64,000 nucleotides of DNA. It comes from a candidate division WOR-3 bacterium (GTDB lineage Bacteria > Hydrothermota > Tepidihabitantia > SM23-42). The notes below the pieces were generated by a model. The model was not told where the DNA came from. It saw only the letters and a list, made by a program, of their open reading frames with translations, and made no database searches. The stretch is from contig JAOUFJ010000007.1 in assembly GCA_029858255.1 (NCBI GenBank), forward strand, positions 25,578 to 89,577, written 5' to 3'. How positions within the stretch are numbered: position 1 is the stretch's first letter; the number at the start of each line of letters is the position of its first letter. Below are positions 34,486 through 42,060 of the stretch, piece after piece. The translations under genes were made by a program, and so were the position numbers.

Positions 34486-35084
34486 CACAACTCCTTCTTC
34501 ACGTATTTGTTTATCAAAGCTTTGAGTATACCGATCACAAGAAACGCTCCGGGCGACATGATCATAAAGATAACCGGTGAATTCTTGAATGCTTCGCCGA
34601 ATACGGTCATGCCCAGAAAAGTACCATTACCCAGAACCTCACGGAGGGTTCCCATTATGGTCAGAGCAATGGTGAATCCCAATCCTGTCCCCAGACCGTC
34701 GAGTACCGAATCAATGACCGATCTCTTTGATGCAAATGCCTCTGCCCTTCCCAGTATCATGCAGTTCACAACGATGAGAGGAACGAAGACGCCGAGGGCG
34801 CGGTACAGGTCAGGCTGAAACGCCTGCATCATATAGTCAATCATCGTCACAAAAGTGGAAATGATTAGAATGAATATCGGGATCCTCACCTCGTTCGGAA
34901 TATTTTTCCTCAGCATGGAAATTATAAGGTTCGAACACACGACCACGAAGGTCGCGGCGAGACCCATGCCGAATCCATCACGCACCGTGCTCGACGTTGC
35001 CAGTGCAGGACAGAGACCGATCATGAGAACAAAGACCGCATTGTCTTTGATCAAACCCCGCGTGAAGATATTCAGCCTGCTCAC
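34485..35084 (-). CDS. rnfE: Rnf complex subunit RnfE
   Basis: A 199-residue membrane subunit homologous to RnfA but inserted in the opposite topology. NAVFVLMIGLCPALATSSTVRDGFGMG and FVPLIVVNCMILGRAEAFA carry the cysteines for the intramembrane iron centre. The start is GTG (35084), overlapping the rnfG stop as GTGA, so translation is coupled. Six spans are visible. Confidence 0.95.
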   Translation of the reverse strand: MSRLNIFTRGLIKDNAVFVLMIGLCPALATSSTVRDGFGMGLAATFVVVCSNLIISMLRKNIPNEVRIPIFILIISTFVTMIDYMMQAFQPDLYRALGVFVPLIVVNCMILGRAEAFASKRSVIDSVLDGLGTGLGFTIALTIMGTLREVLGNGTFLGMTVFGEAFKNSPVIFMIMSPGAFLVIGILKALINKYVKKEL

Positions 35085-35977
35085 TCTATGTATTCCTCAA
35101 ACCGTTCGATCCCCTTGACTACACCGTTGATCAGTGCCTTCGTAGAAACGGTCGCGCCACTGATCGCTTCGGGGATGCCGATTTTGAATTTCTCGAGGAA
35201 TTCCTCTTCCCGTATAACTTCACCAAGACCTTCGGTTTCCTGCGAATACAGAATAGAAATTCCGGTGATACGCTTCTCCGCGCTGTATCCCACCATGAAT
35301 TTTATGTCATCGAGATAGCCCTGTACTACACGAACGAATACTACGCCCAGTGTATCCGAGCCACGCACCGCTTTCCAGAGCGTATCTTTTATTACCTCGA
35401 CAAATTTATCAGCATCAGAGAAGACAATCCCTGGATCGCACGAAGGCATCAAGCAAGCACCGTACATCTCGATCCCTTTCTTGACTCCTGTCGCTACCGC
35501 TCGTGATGAGATAGTTGCCGCCGTTATTGCGTCGATCGAACCACCCTCCTGTTCAAGAGCAACATCGGTTGCGGTTTTACCCTTGAACTGTTCGGTGAAC
35601 CCGGGCTGCGTGATCTTCGCTCCAAGACCGGGCGTTTCAACAAGCCCCTCGGCGGCACTGGCAACTCTGATCCCGGTTATTTTGCCATCATTATCAAGAC
35701 CCACGGTTATCGGGATCGGACCCGCATATCCCTGAGGAAACACGCGAAATACTACACCGATATTTTCTCCAGAAGAATCGACCGCCTGCCATAGTGTATC
35801 CGGTATGATTACCTTGTATTCATAAGCTGTGATAACTTCTTCAAGACCGCTCAGGGTTAGCTGAGCCTGAGTCTCGGCAATCCGCGGTTCGGTGAACGCA
35901 TAGACGAATGACAGGATAATCGCGCAAGTCACCGCGACAACAAATAAAGTAATTATCATCTGCCGAATGCTGGTCAT
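35081..35977 (-). CDS. rnfG: Rnf complex subunit RnfG with two FMN-binding domains
   Basis: A 298-residue protein, longer than the usual ~200-residue RnfG. One membrane helix (7-27) is followed by two copies of the FMN_bind domain. The first carries ITAATIS (151-157) and the second ISGATVS (272-278), each with a Thr to which FMN is attached covalently by a phosphoester in RnfG/NqrC. Both copies start with a DTLW segment, so the second looks like an internal duplication. The ATG at 35977 overlaps the rnfD stop by 4 bp; an upstream frame extension would lie within rnfD and is rejected. Confidence 0.92.
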   Translation of the reverse strand: MTSIRQMIITLFVVAVTCAIILSFVYAFTEPRIAETQAQLTLSGLEEVITAYEYKVIIPDTLWQAVDSSGENIGVVFRVFPQGYAGPIPITVGLDNDGKITGIRVASAAEGLVETPGLGAKITQPGFTEQFKGKTATDVALEQEGGSIDAITAATISSRAVATGVKKGIEMYGACLMPSCDPGIVFSDADKFVEVIKDTLWKAVRGSDTLGVVFVRVVQGYLDDIKFMVGYSAEKRITGISILYSQETEGLGEVIREEEFLEKFKIGIPEAISGATVSTKALINGVVKGIERFEEYIE

Positions 35978-36993
35978 TTCTTTACTCCCTTTTTCTTCTG
36001 CTCGCCAAAGATACGTTCTTTCGTCAATCGGTCGATCAAGGGCGTGAAAACATTCATGAGCAGGATCGAATAAGAAACCCCTTCCGGGTAACCGCCCCAG
36101 ATTCTTATGATAATGGTTATGATACCACAGCCGATCCCAAATATCCATCTGCCTTTCTTAGTGATCGGTGAGGTCACCCAGTCGGTTGCCATGAAAAAAG
36201 CTCCAAGAATGAGCCCGCCACTGAAGAGATGGAAAAGAACACTCCCTTGCGTCGGCAGCAACCAGGCGAGCAGCGCGAAACTGCCGAGATATCCGAGCAC
36301 AATACGGTAATCTACTATTTTCAGGAAGACAAGGACCAAACCGCCCAGGAGCAGGAAGAAAACCGAGGTCTCGCCAATACATCCGCCGATATTGCCGGAA
36401 AAAAGATTGCGTATTGTCTCGAAATCGTTGAGCTGTCTGATGATGACCTGAGGATCACCGTAATTGGCGGGGTTTTTTAAGAGACTGAGGGGCGTCGCCG
36501 CGCTGATACCATCGATGCCAGACAGCGTGCCACCGATCGGGGACAACCATTCCTTGGTCATCAATGAAGGCCATGATGCCATCAGGAAGGCACGGCCGGC
36601 AAGAGCTGGATTGATGAAATTGTAACCCAAACCTCCAAACAGTTGCTTGGCAAAGATTATGGCAAAAGCGCTGCCGACCGCTGGCAGCCACCATGGGACA
36701 CCTGGCGGCAGGTTATAGGCAAGGAGAAGGCCGGTAAGGACAGCACTGCCGTCGGCAACCGTGATCTTCTTTCCCAGCATTCTTTGGAGCAGGGCCTCAG
36801 CACATACTGCGGCGATGATGCTGATGAGAGTTATGAAGAGTACGCGCAGACCGTAAAGATATGTCGAGTATGCCAGTACAGGCAACAGTGCAATCGTCAC
36901 GATGCGCATTGCCATACTGGTTTTGTGCTTCGACCTGATGTGAGGCGAAGCTGAAACAACGAATAATCTCTTTAAGTCTTCGACTTTCTCCAT
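35974..36993 (-). CDS. rnfD: Rnf complex subunit RnfD
   Basis: A 339-residue membrane subunit with about nine spans. The FMN attachment region reads IDGISAATPLSLLK, keeping the Thr (SAAT in place of the common SGAT). NFINPALAGRAFLMASWP and FFMATDWVTSPIT are typical of the RnfD/NqrB family. It overlaps rnfC by 22 bp at its start and rnfG by 4 bp at its end. Confidence 0.95.
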   Translation of the reverse strand: MEKVEDLKRLFVVSASPHIRSKHKTSMAMRIVTIALLPVLAYSTYLYGLRVLFITLISIIAAVCAEALLQRMLGKKITVADGSAVLTGLLLAYNLPPGVPWWLPAVGSAFAIIFAKQLFGGLGYNFINPALAGRAFLMASWPSLMTKEWLSPIGGTLSGIDGISAATPLSLLKNPANYGDPQVIIRQLNDFETIRNLFSGNIGGCIGETSVFFLLLGGLVLVFLKIVDYRIVLGYLGSFALLAWLLPTQGSVLFHLFSGGLILGAFFMATDWVTSPITKKGRWIFGIGCGIITIIIRIWGGYPEGVSYSILLMNVFTPLIDRLTKERIFGEQKKKGVKK

Positions 36994-38264
36994 ATTTCAC
37001 TCTTCCCGTACTTGAAGTAGTGCACGAGCGGAATCGCCGCCGGGCACACGTAGGCACAACACCCGCATTCTATGCAATCGAGCACACCGTAGGCATTGGC
37101 CATATCGATATTTTTGTTTTTAACAAAACTGCATATCTCAGTGGGCATCAGTCCCATTGGACAGGCATCAACGCATGCCGCACATCGCACACATGGACCC
37201 TCCTCAACGGCCCGGACGCCGCTCCAGACAAGGATACCCGAAGTCCCCTTGATAACCGGCACAGCGTCTGAATACTGCGCAATGCCCATCATCGGTCCGC
37301 CTAGTATTACTTTTTCAGGTTGAGTTGTGTAACCACCGCAAAAATCGATCACGGAATTCACTGGTGTACCGATACGCACAAGAACATTCCTGTTCTCCTT
37401 CACACCATCGCCTGCAACCGTCACCACCCGGTCGATAAGGGGTTTGCCGAATTTAACAGCCATCAGCGCTGCATGACAAGTCCCGACGTTATGAACCACA
37501 CACCCCACATCCATCGGAAGTCCTCCCCTGGGCACTTCTCTCTTCAATATAGCCTTGATCAATTGTTTTTCTGCACCCTGAGGATATTTGGTTTTCAACG
37601 CAGCCACCCGAACCTCTTCCTGTTTGAAAAGACCGATCGCGTCCTTCTTATTATCTTCGATCCCGAAAATGAGATTCGGCACATCGAGTATTTTCTGGAA
37701 TATCCTGGCGCCTTCGATAACCGTCGCCGCATGTTCGACCATCAACCGGTGATCCGCCGTAAGAACAGGCTCACACTCGCAGCCATTGATTATTAACGTA
37801 TCGATATGCTTCTCTTTGGGCGGTGATAACTTTACATGGCTTGGGAATGCGGCGCCACCCAGTCCCACGATCCCTGCTTCTTTAACCGCATCGATCAGCT
37901 GTTTTCCTGTCAGGCTGCCGAGATCCCGCGCCGCACTCACTTCCTTTACCCAATCCTCTGAATCGGATGCTTCGATGATACAGCAGAGTGCGGAACCTAT
38001 GACCGGATGAGCATGGTCTACAATGTCAACAACCTTACCCGAAATACTTGCGTGAACTGCAGCAGAGATGAAACCATCGGCCTCGCCGATCTTCATACCG
38101 ATCTTAACATCATCACCTTTCTTTACCAGAGGCCTGGCAGGTTTCCCAGTATGCTGCGAAAAAGGAATATAGACTCTTTTCGGCATTGGCATCACTTCGA
38201 TTGCACATTCATCGGTATTCTTGTTTTCGGGAGGATGCACGCCGCCTGCAAATCCAGATAACAT
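36972..38264 (-). CDS. rnfC: Rnf complex subunit RnfC
   Basis: A 430-residue peripheral subunit that carries the NADH/FMN site and two 4Fe-4S clusters. It opens with FAGGVHPPENK, has the NADH/FMN-type region GLGGAAFPSHVKL and NGCECEPVLTADHRLM, and ends with cluster motifs CVRCAACVDACP and CIECGCCAYVCP. An in-frame ATG at 38288 lies inside the promoter spacer. I chose 38264, where the -10 box ends 7 nt upstream and the protein begins like other RnfC proteins. It is the first gene of rnfCDGEA. Confidence 0.95.
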   Translation of the reverse strand: MLSGFAGGVHPPENKNTDECAIEVMPMPKRVYIPFSQHTGKPARPLVKKGDDVKIGMKIGEADGFISAAVHASISGKVVDIVDHAHPVIGSALCCIIEASDSEDWVKEVSAARDLGSLTGKQLIDAVKEAGIVGLGGAAFPSHVKLSPPKEKHIDTLIINGCECEPVLTADHRLMVEHAATVIEGARIFQKILDVPNLIFGIEDNKKDAIGLFKQEEVRVAALKTKYPQGAEKQLIKAILKREVPRGGLPMDVGCVVHNVGTCHAALMAVKFGKPLIDRVVTVAGDGVKENRNVLVRIGTPVNSVIDFCGGYTTQPEKVILGGPMMGIAQYSDAVPVIKGTSGILVWSGVRAVEEGPCVRCAACVDACPMGLMPTEICSFVKNKNIDMANAYGVLDCIECGCCAYVCPAAIPLVHYFKYGKSEIWRKSKT

Positions 38265-38271
38265 GGCATCT

Positions 38272-38299
38272 AGTATAGCCAAAATCATGGGCTCGTCAA
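38272..38299 (-). promoter_or_regulatory. rnfC: Promoter of the rnf operon (leaderless type)
   Basis: Minus strand TTGACG (38294-38299), 16-bp spacer, TATACT (38272-38277), then 7 nt to the ATG at 38264. It decides the rnfC start. Confidence 0.8.
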
Positions 38300-38337
38300 G
38301 AAAAACAAACTGAGATTGCTAGTGTTTTGTACTTCTT

Positions 38338-39261
38338 CTATGAAGGAGCGATGATATAGCCAGTGCACGTGAGCACCGCATTACCCCCGATCTTTACACG
38401 GTATATCTGACCGCGCGTCGTCTCGATGTGCACATATACCTTGCCCTGTTTTTGCTGCAAATGACCCTGCTCGATAATCATGCGGGAGAAATTTGTGTCA
38501 TCGACCAGTTTATGCTTAATTAGATAGCACCCCAGAGTGCCAGCGGCCAAACCAGAAATAGAATTCTCATTGACACCTATCGACGGTGTAAAATGACGCA
38601 TGAAAGCCGTGCTCTCGACATCGAATTTCTGGAGGCAGAATACAATCACCCCGCTGATCCCGAGACGGACACAGTAACTATCCATCAAAGAGAAGTTGGG
38701 TTTTATGTTACGCATGTCTTTCAGTGAACGGAGGGGAATAACAAGATCATAGAAGCCGGTTGAAATGACATCCATGGACAGGCCTGTCGCGGTTATGTCT
38801 TCAGCAGCAAGTCCCAGGAACCTTGAGACTAATGTCGAGTTTATTTCCAGATCGAGATATGTCGGTTTTGCCAACGTGATTGCAGCCCTCTTTATCTTCT
38901 CTCCCTCTACTCTCAATTCCACCGAATTTATACCGGTCTTGGTCCTTTGTTTTATAATAGTTTCGGGGTCTTTCAAAGTCAACAAACCTTCTCCACTAAG
39001 GGCGAAATACGTGGCAATTGCTGCATGGCTTGAGAAGTTGATCTCGTTCTTGCCGTTAAAAAAACGCAGGGACATATCTGCTTCGGCAGTCGATTCGGGA
39101 AAAACAAATGCAGTATCGGAAATCGGATTGAGGTCCGAGGCAAGCGCCAGCATATCCTGGTCAGTCATTTCCTCAGGCGCCAGTACAACCCAAGCTGGAT
39201 TTCCACCATAAGGTAATGCAGTAAACGTACTATATTTCTTTACCTTAATCCAGCCTGGCAT
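38338..39261 (-). CDS. PhzF family protein
   Basis: A 307-residue protein of the PhzF isomerase/diaminopimelate-epimerase-like fold. The N-terminal block KKYSTFTALPYGGNPAWVVL and later FFNGKNEINFSSHAAIATYFAL and SGLAAGTLGCYLI match the family. The catalytic Glu of PhzF (usually ETAFV) is Asp49 here (SDTAFV), so the activity may differ. It is a single gene with its own leaderless-type promoter. The substrate cannot be predicted; no phenazine genes are present. Confidence 0.88.
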   Translation of the reverse strand: MPGWIKVKKYSTFTALPYGGNPAWVVLAPEEMTDQDMLALASDLNPISDTAFVFPESTAEADMSLRFFNGKNEINFSSHAAIATYFALSGEGLLTLKDPETIIKQRTKTGINSVELRVEGEKIKRAAITLAKPTYLDLEINSTLVSRFLGLAAEDITATGLSMDVISTGFYDLVIPLRSLKDMRNIKPNFSLMDSYCVRLGISGVIVFCLQKFDVESTAFMRHFTPSIGVNENSISGLAAGTLGCYLIKHKLVDDTNFSRMIIEQGHLQQKQGKVYVHIETTRGQIYRVKIGGNAVLTCTGYIIAPS

Positions 39262-39267
39262 GGAAAA

Positions 39268-39295
39268 ATATTACATATATTTGATTCCTTGTCAA
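39268..39295 (-). promoter_or_regulatory. Promoter of the PhzF-family gene (leaderless type)
   Basis: Minus strand TTGACA (39290-39295), 16-bp spacer, TAATAT (39268-39273, the weaker box), then 6 nt to the ATG at 39261. Confidence 0.65.
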
Positions 39296-39381
39296 TATTG
39301 TGAAGAATATACGTGCTACACACCACAAAAGCTGCCGTGACGCGTTTCTACGCGCAAAACCGCGGTAACCATGACCGTAAT

Positions 39382-40257
39382 TTACTGCTCTGTACTATCT
39401 GTTTCGGCAATCCTCTTTTGGAGATACTTGATGAGAAGGGGATGATCTTCCCTTTTTAGTACGACCAACATCTCTTCTTTCGATAATCTTCCATATATAG
39501 CCTTGCGAATTGACGGTGGTGACGACCAGATCAAATCATCGAATCCAGGGATCGTATCACTAGCGGTTATTAATGACAGCGAAAAATAGTCTTTCAGGTC
39601 ATCCGCCCGAAGATGTCCAAGACAAGACAACCCGCAACCGACTCTGCGGAGACCGGAAAGGGCGGCGTAGCGAACCCCATAAAAAGGGTCATCTAAACCC
39701 TCAACCAGGTCTGCCACTTCGCGCTCCGTGGCGATCTCAGCGAGGGCACAATAAGCCGATTTCCTTACCGGCGCAACGGTGTCATTCAAACCCTCACAGA
39801 CGTAGGGCAATGCCGTGCGTGAAACTGACTTACCGAGCGCCGTGAATGCTCCCGAGCGAACCGACCACTCAGTATCATTGATGAAGCGCGCAACAGGCGC
39901 CACTATCTGCTCTCCGCCGATTTCACCCAAAACCCAGAGGCATTGTTTGAGAGCGCGTGCTTCTGCGTCGCTCCCGCGGTTATCAAGATGAAGGACAATC
40001 TCCTCTATCGCAACTTCTCCAATCTCGGTGAGAATATTCTTCAGCGTATGCCGCCCTGCCGCAGACTTTGTATCGAATTTTGAAACAAGAAAACTAACCA
40101 CTGTATCGCCTGTTGAAGAATCTCGACCCAGTGCAACAAATGTCGCAACCGCCGAGTCCTTTAACGCCTGGTAGTTGACCAATCCGGTCGTAGCCTGGTC
40201 GTACAGTATGTCAAAATCCAAAACGCACACCAGACTTACAATGAACATTACAATCAT
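39382..40257 (-). CDS. Secreted HEAT-repeat protein
   Basis: A 291-residue exported protein: short signal peptide, then HEAT repeats such as ALKQCLWVLGEIGGEQIVAPVARFI, WSVRSGAFTALGKSVSRTALPYV and APVRKSAYCALAEIATEREVADLV. HEAT arrays are binding scaffolds. It starts 7 bp after the GDDxY repeat protein gene, in the same unit, so the two may act together at the cell surface. The start could also be the ATG four codons downstream. Confidence 0.85.
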   Translation of the reverse strand: MIVMFIVSLVCVLDFDILYDQATTGLVNYQALKDSAVATFVALGRDSSTGDTVVSFLVSKFDTKSAAGRHTLKNILTEIGEVAIEEIVLHLDNRGSDAEARALKQCLWVLGEIGGEQIVAPVARFINDTEWSVRSGAFTALGKSVSRTALPYVCEGLNDTVAPVRKSAYCALAEIATEREVADLVEGLDDPFYGVRYAALSGLRRVGCGLSCLGHLRADDLKDYFSLSLITASDTIPGFDDLIWSSPPSIRKAIYGRLSKEEMLVVLKREDHPLLIKYLQKRIAETDSTEQ

Positions 40258-40264
40258 GATTTAT

Positions 40265-41980
40265 TTACTCCCAATCGACACCTATCCCGTACGTACCTTT
40301 TTCCCAGAATTCTGCGTCGCCGCCTGATGTGTAAGCATCATCACCTTTAATATCCACAAGCACACCGATGCTGCCATACTCCCTCCGAAAATCTCCGTAA
40401 CCTTGTGTGTTGTGCAGCCGCTTCACTGCATAGTTGTCATCGCCGTTTTCATCGATCAGCAAACCGATACCGTTGGCATTGCCCGCACCCTGGCTGAGGT
40501 CAAATGCTGCGTAAGTGTCATCGCCCGAGCAGTCATACAGAAGCCCGAGCGCAAGGTCGTGGCCACAACCCTGTGCTACACCTTTGGCAATATAGTTATC
40601 ATCGCCTCCATCATCGATCAACAAACCAAGGGCGATGTGCGTACCGCTACCCTGAACATACTGGTATCCCACATAGTTGTCATTGCCGCCCTTTTCCACT
40701 ATCGCACCTATGCCATACCAGTAAGCGGCGCCCTGGCCAAAGATGTCACCTATATAATAGTCATTACCACCACCCTCAAACAGGAAGCCGATGCCGGCCG
40801 GTAAGTCTGGGCGGAAACCAATGGCAAAACCCTGTGACATTGAGAGATAGTGGTCAAGATATCTTATTTCATCAAGATACACCTGTCTGATAAGATATCG
40901 ATCATTACCATCATCGTCTTCAAGAATACCGATACCGTACGTCGCGCCAAAGCCCTGAGCATACAAAGCGCCTTCATAATAATCGTTGCCAGACAAATCC
41001 CTCAGGATGCCAATTCCAAAACAGCCCGCGCCCTGGGTGAATGTATCACCATGATAACGATCGTCACCTGACTCGTCGATCAGAACACCTACGCCGAATG
41101 CACCGGCGCCGATCGCGAAATTACGAGCACTATAGAGGTCATCACCATTCCGGTCAAGAATCACAGAAACGCCGAATCTACCGCACGCAATATCATACTC
41201 GCCGCCCAGGTAAGAATCATCCCCAGTTTCATCGACGATCACGCACACGTAGCTTTGCTGTTCGGACAGATGGTATGTATCATTCCCTCCGACGTCGATG
41301 ATAACCGCGAAATCACGCTGGTAGACGTTTTTACCCGAATCACCTACAACAAGCTCGCCAAAATCATAAACTCCGTAGTACAAAATATCGCCCGAAACAC
41401 CGTCCAACTGGATTTTCGATAAGGGTAAATTCAGACCAGTCACGGTGTATCCTTCGAGTGCTGACAGAATTGTGTAACCGGCAAGGATAACCCTCTCGTA
41501 ATCGATGTGACGGGCACGCTGACCCAGGTAATTCGTGAGCGAATCGTATGTTTTTTCATAAGCCTTTTCCTCGGCGATCGAGCCGGTCGGTTCCGGAGAA
41601 AAAACAACGAGGTCTTCCAGCACGCCGAGTATCTCGAGTGAGTCGGCCGGAAAAGCGCGTGAAAGTAAACAATTACTGCGGTCCAGCGCCGCGAGAAAAT
41701 CATATTTTGGCTTGGTCAATTCGAATGTATAAAGATCGGCCAGCGACGCGAAAGCTTCAACAAGGGGGTTCTTGTGAAAATCATCATGTAACATGTATGC
41801 GAAAGGGACCGACCCAAGTGGATTTTCAAGCAATGCATCAACTATTTCAAAACGATAGTCATCACGCTTGACATAATCGCTACGAAAGGTGAGGTCCCCT
41901 CTGGAGAGACCGATAAACGCAAGACTCGAATCGAGGTGGGCTGAGAATGACTGGCTGATCAGGAAGAACAATAAAATCAC
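40265..41980 (-). CDS. Secreted repeat protein with GDDxY (GxGxLxDxxGDDxY) repeats
   Basis: A 571-residue exported protein. After the signal peptide come ~200 residues that I do not recognise. From about residue 228 to the end there are about 12 imperfect repeats of 24-38 residues with the consensus GxGxLxDxxG(N/D)DxYxxxxxxQGxG; examples are IIDVGGNDTY, VLIDESGDDRY and LLIDENGDDNY. The Gly/Asp-rich turns resemble but do not match RTX calcium-binding nonapeptides, so a Ca2+-binding beta-solenoid is plausible (inference). The GTG at 41980 is fixed by a -10 box 5 nt upstream. It heads a unit with the HEAT protein. Confidence 0.85.
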   Translation of the reverse strand: MILLFFLISQSFSAHLDSSLAFIGLSRGDLTFRSDYVKRDDYRFEIVDALLENPLGSVPFAYMLHDDFHKNPLVEAFASLADLYTFELTKPKYDFLAALDRSNCLLSRAFPADSLEILGVLEDLVVFSPEPTGSIAEEKAYEKTYDSLTNYLGQRARHIDYERVILAGYTILSALEGYTVTGLNLPLSKIQLDGVSGDILYYGVYDFGELVVGDSGKNVYQRDFAVIIDVGGNDTYHLSEQQSYVCVIVDETGDDSYLGGEYDIACGRFGVSVILDRNGDDLYSARNFAIGAGAFGVGVLIDESGDDRYHGDTFTQGAGCFGIGILRDLSGNDYYEGALYAQGFGATYGIGILEDDDGNDRYLIRQVYLDEIRYLDHYLSMSQGFAIGFRPDLPAGIGFLFEGGGNDYYIGDIFGQGAAYWYGIGAIVEKGGNDNYVGYQYVQGSGTHIALGLLIDDGGDDNYIAKGVAQGCGHDLALGLLYDCSGDDTYAAFDLSQGAGNANGIGLLIDENGDDNYAVKRLHNTQGYGDFRREYGSIGVLVDIKGDDAYTSGGDAEFWEKGTYGIGVDWE

Positions 41981-41985
41981 TTTAG

Positions 41986-42013
41986 ATTATACTTCGCGGG
42001 TCTCTAAAATCAA
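41986..42013 (-). promoter_or_regulatory. Promoter of the GDDxY-HEAT unit (leaderless type)
   Basis: Minus strand TTGATT (42008-42013), 16-bp spacer, TATAAT (41986-41991), then 5 nt to a GTG start at 41980. It is divergent from the propeller-gene promoter, with only 2 bp between the two -35 boxes. Confidence 0.82.
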
Positions 42014-42015
42014 GA

Positions 42016-42043
42016 TTGACTCGACTGGTATGGTGACTATAAT
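42016..42043 (+). promoter_or_regulatory. Promoter of the secreted propeller gene (with leader)
   Basis: TTGACT (42016-42021), 16-bp spacer, TATAAT (42038-42043), then 17 nt including GGGAGG before the ATG at 42061. Confidence 0.87.
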
Positions 42044-42060
42044 ATTTTAGGGAGGAAACA

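Noticed and set aside
35978..36148. N-terminal extension of rnfG
   Set aside because: It lies wholly inside rnfD in another frame and does not look like RnfG; the ATG at 35977 has the usual overlap with rnfD.
38265..38288. rnfC start at ATG 38288
   Set aside because: The ATG lies in the spacer between -35 and -10; the start at 38264 matches other RnfC N-termini.
40265..41980. RTX toxin-type calcium-binding repeats
   Set aside because: The period (24-38 residues) and consensus do not fit the GGxGxDxUx nonapeptide; only local resemblance in the GGNDxY turns.
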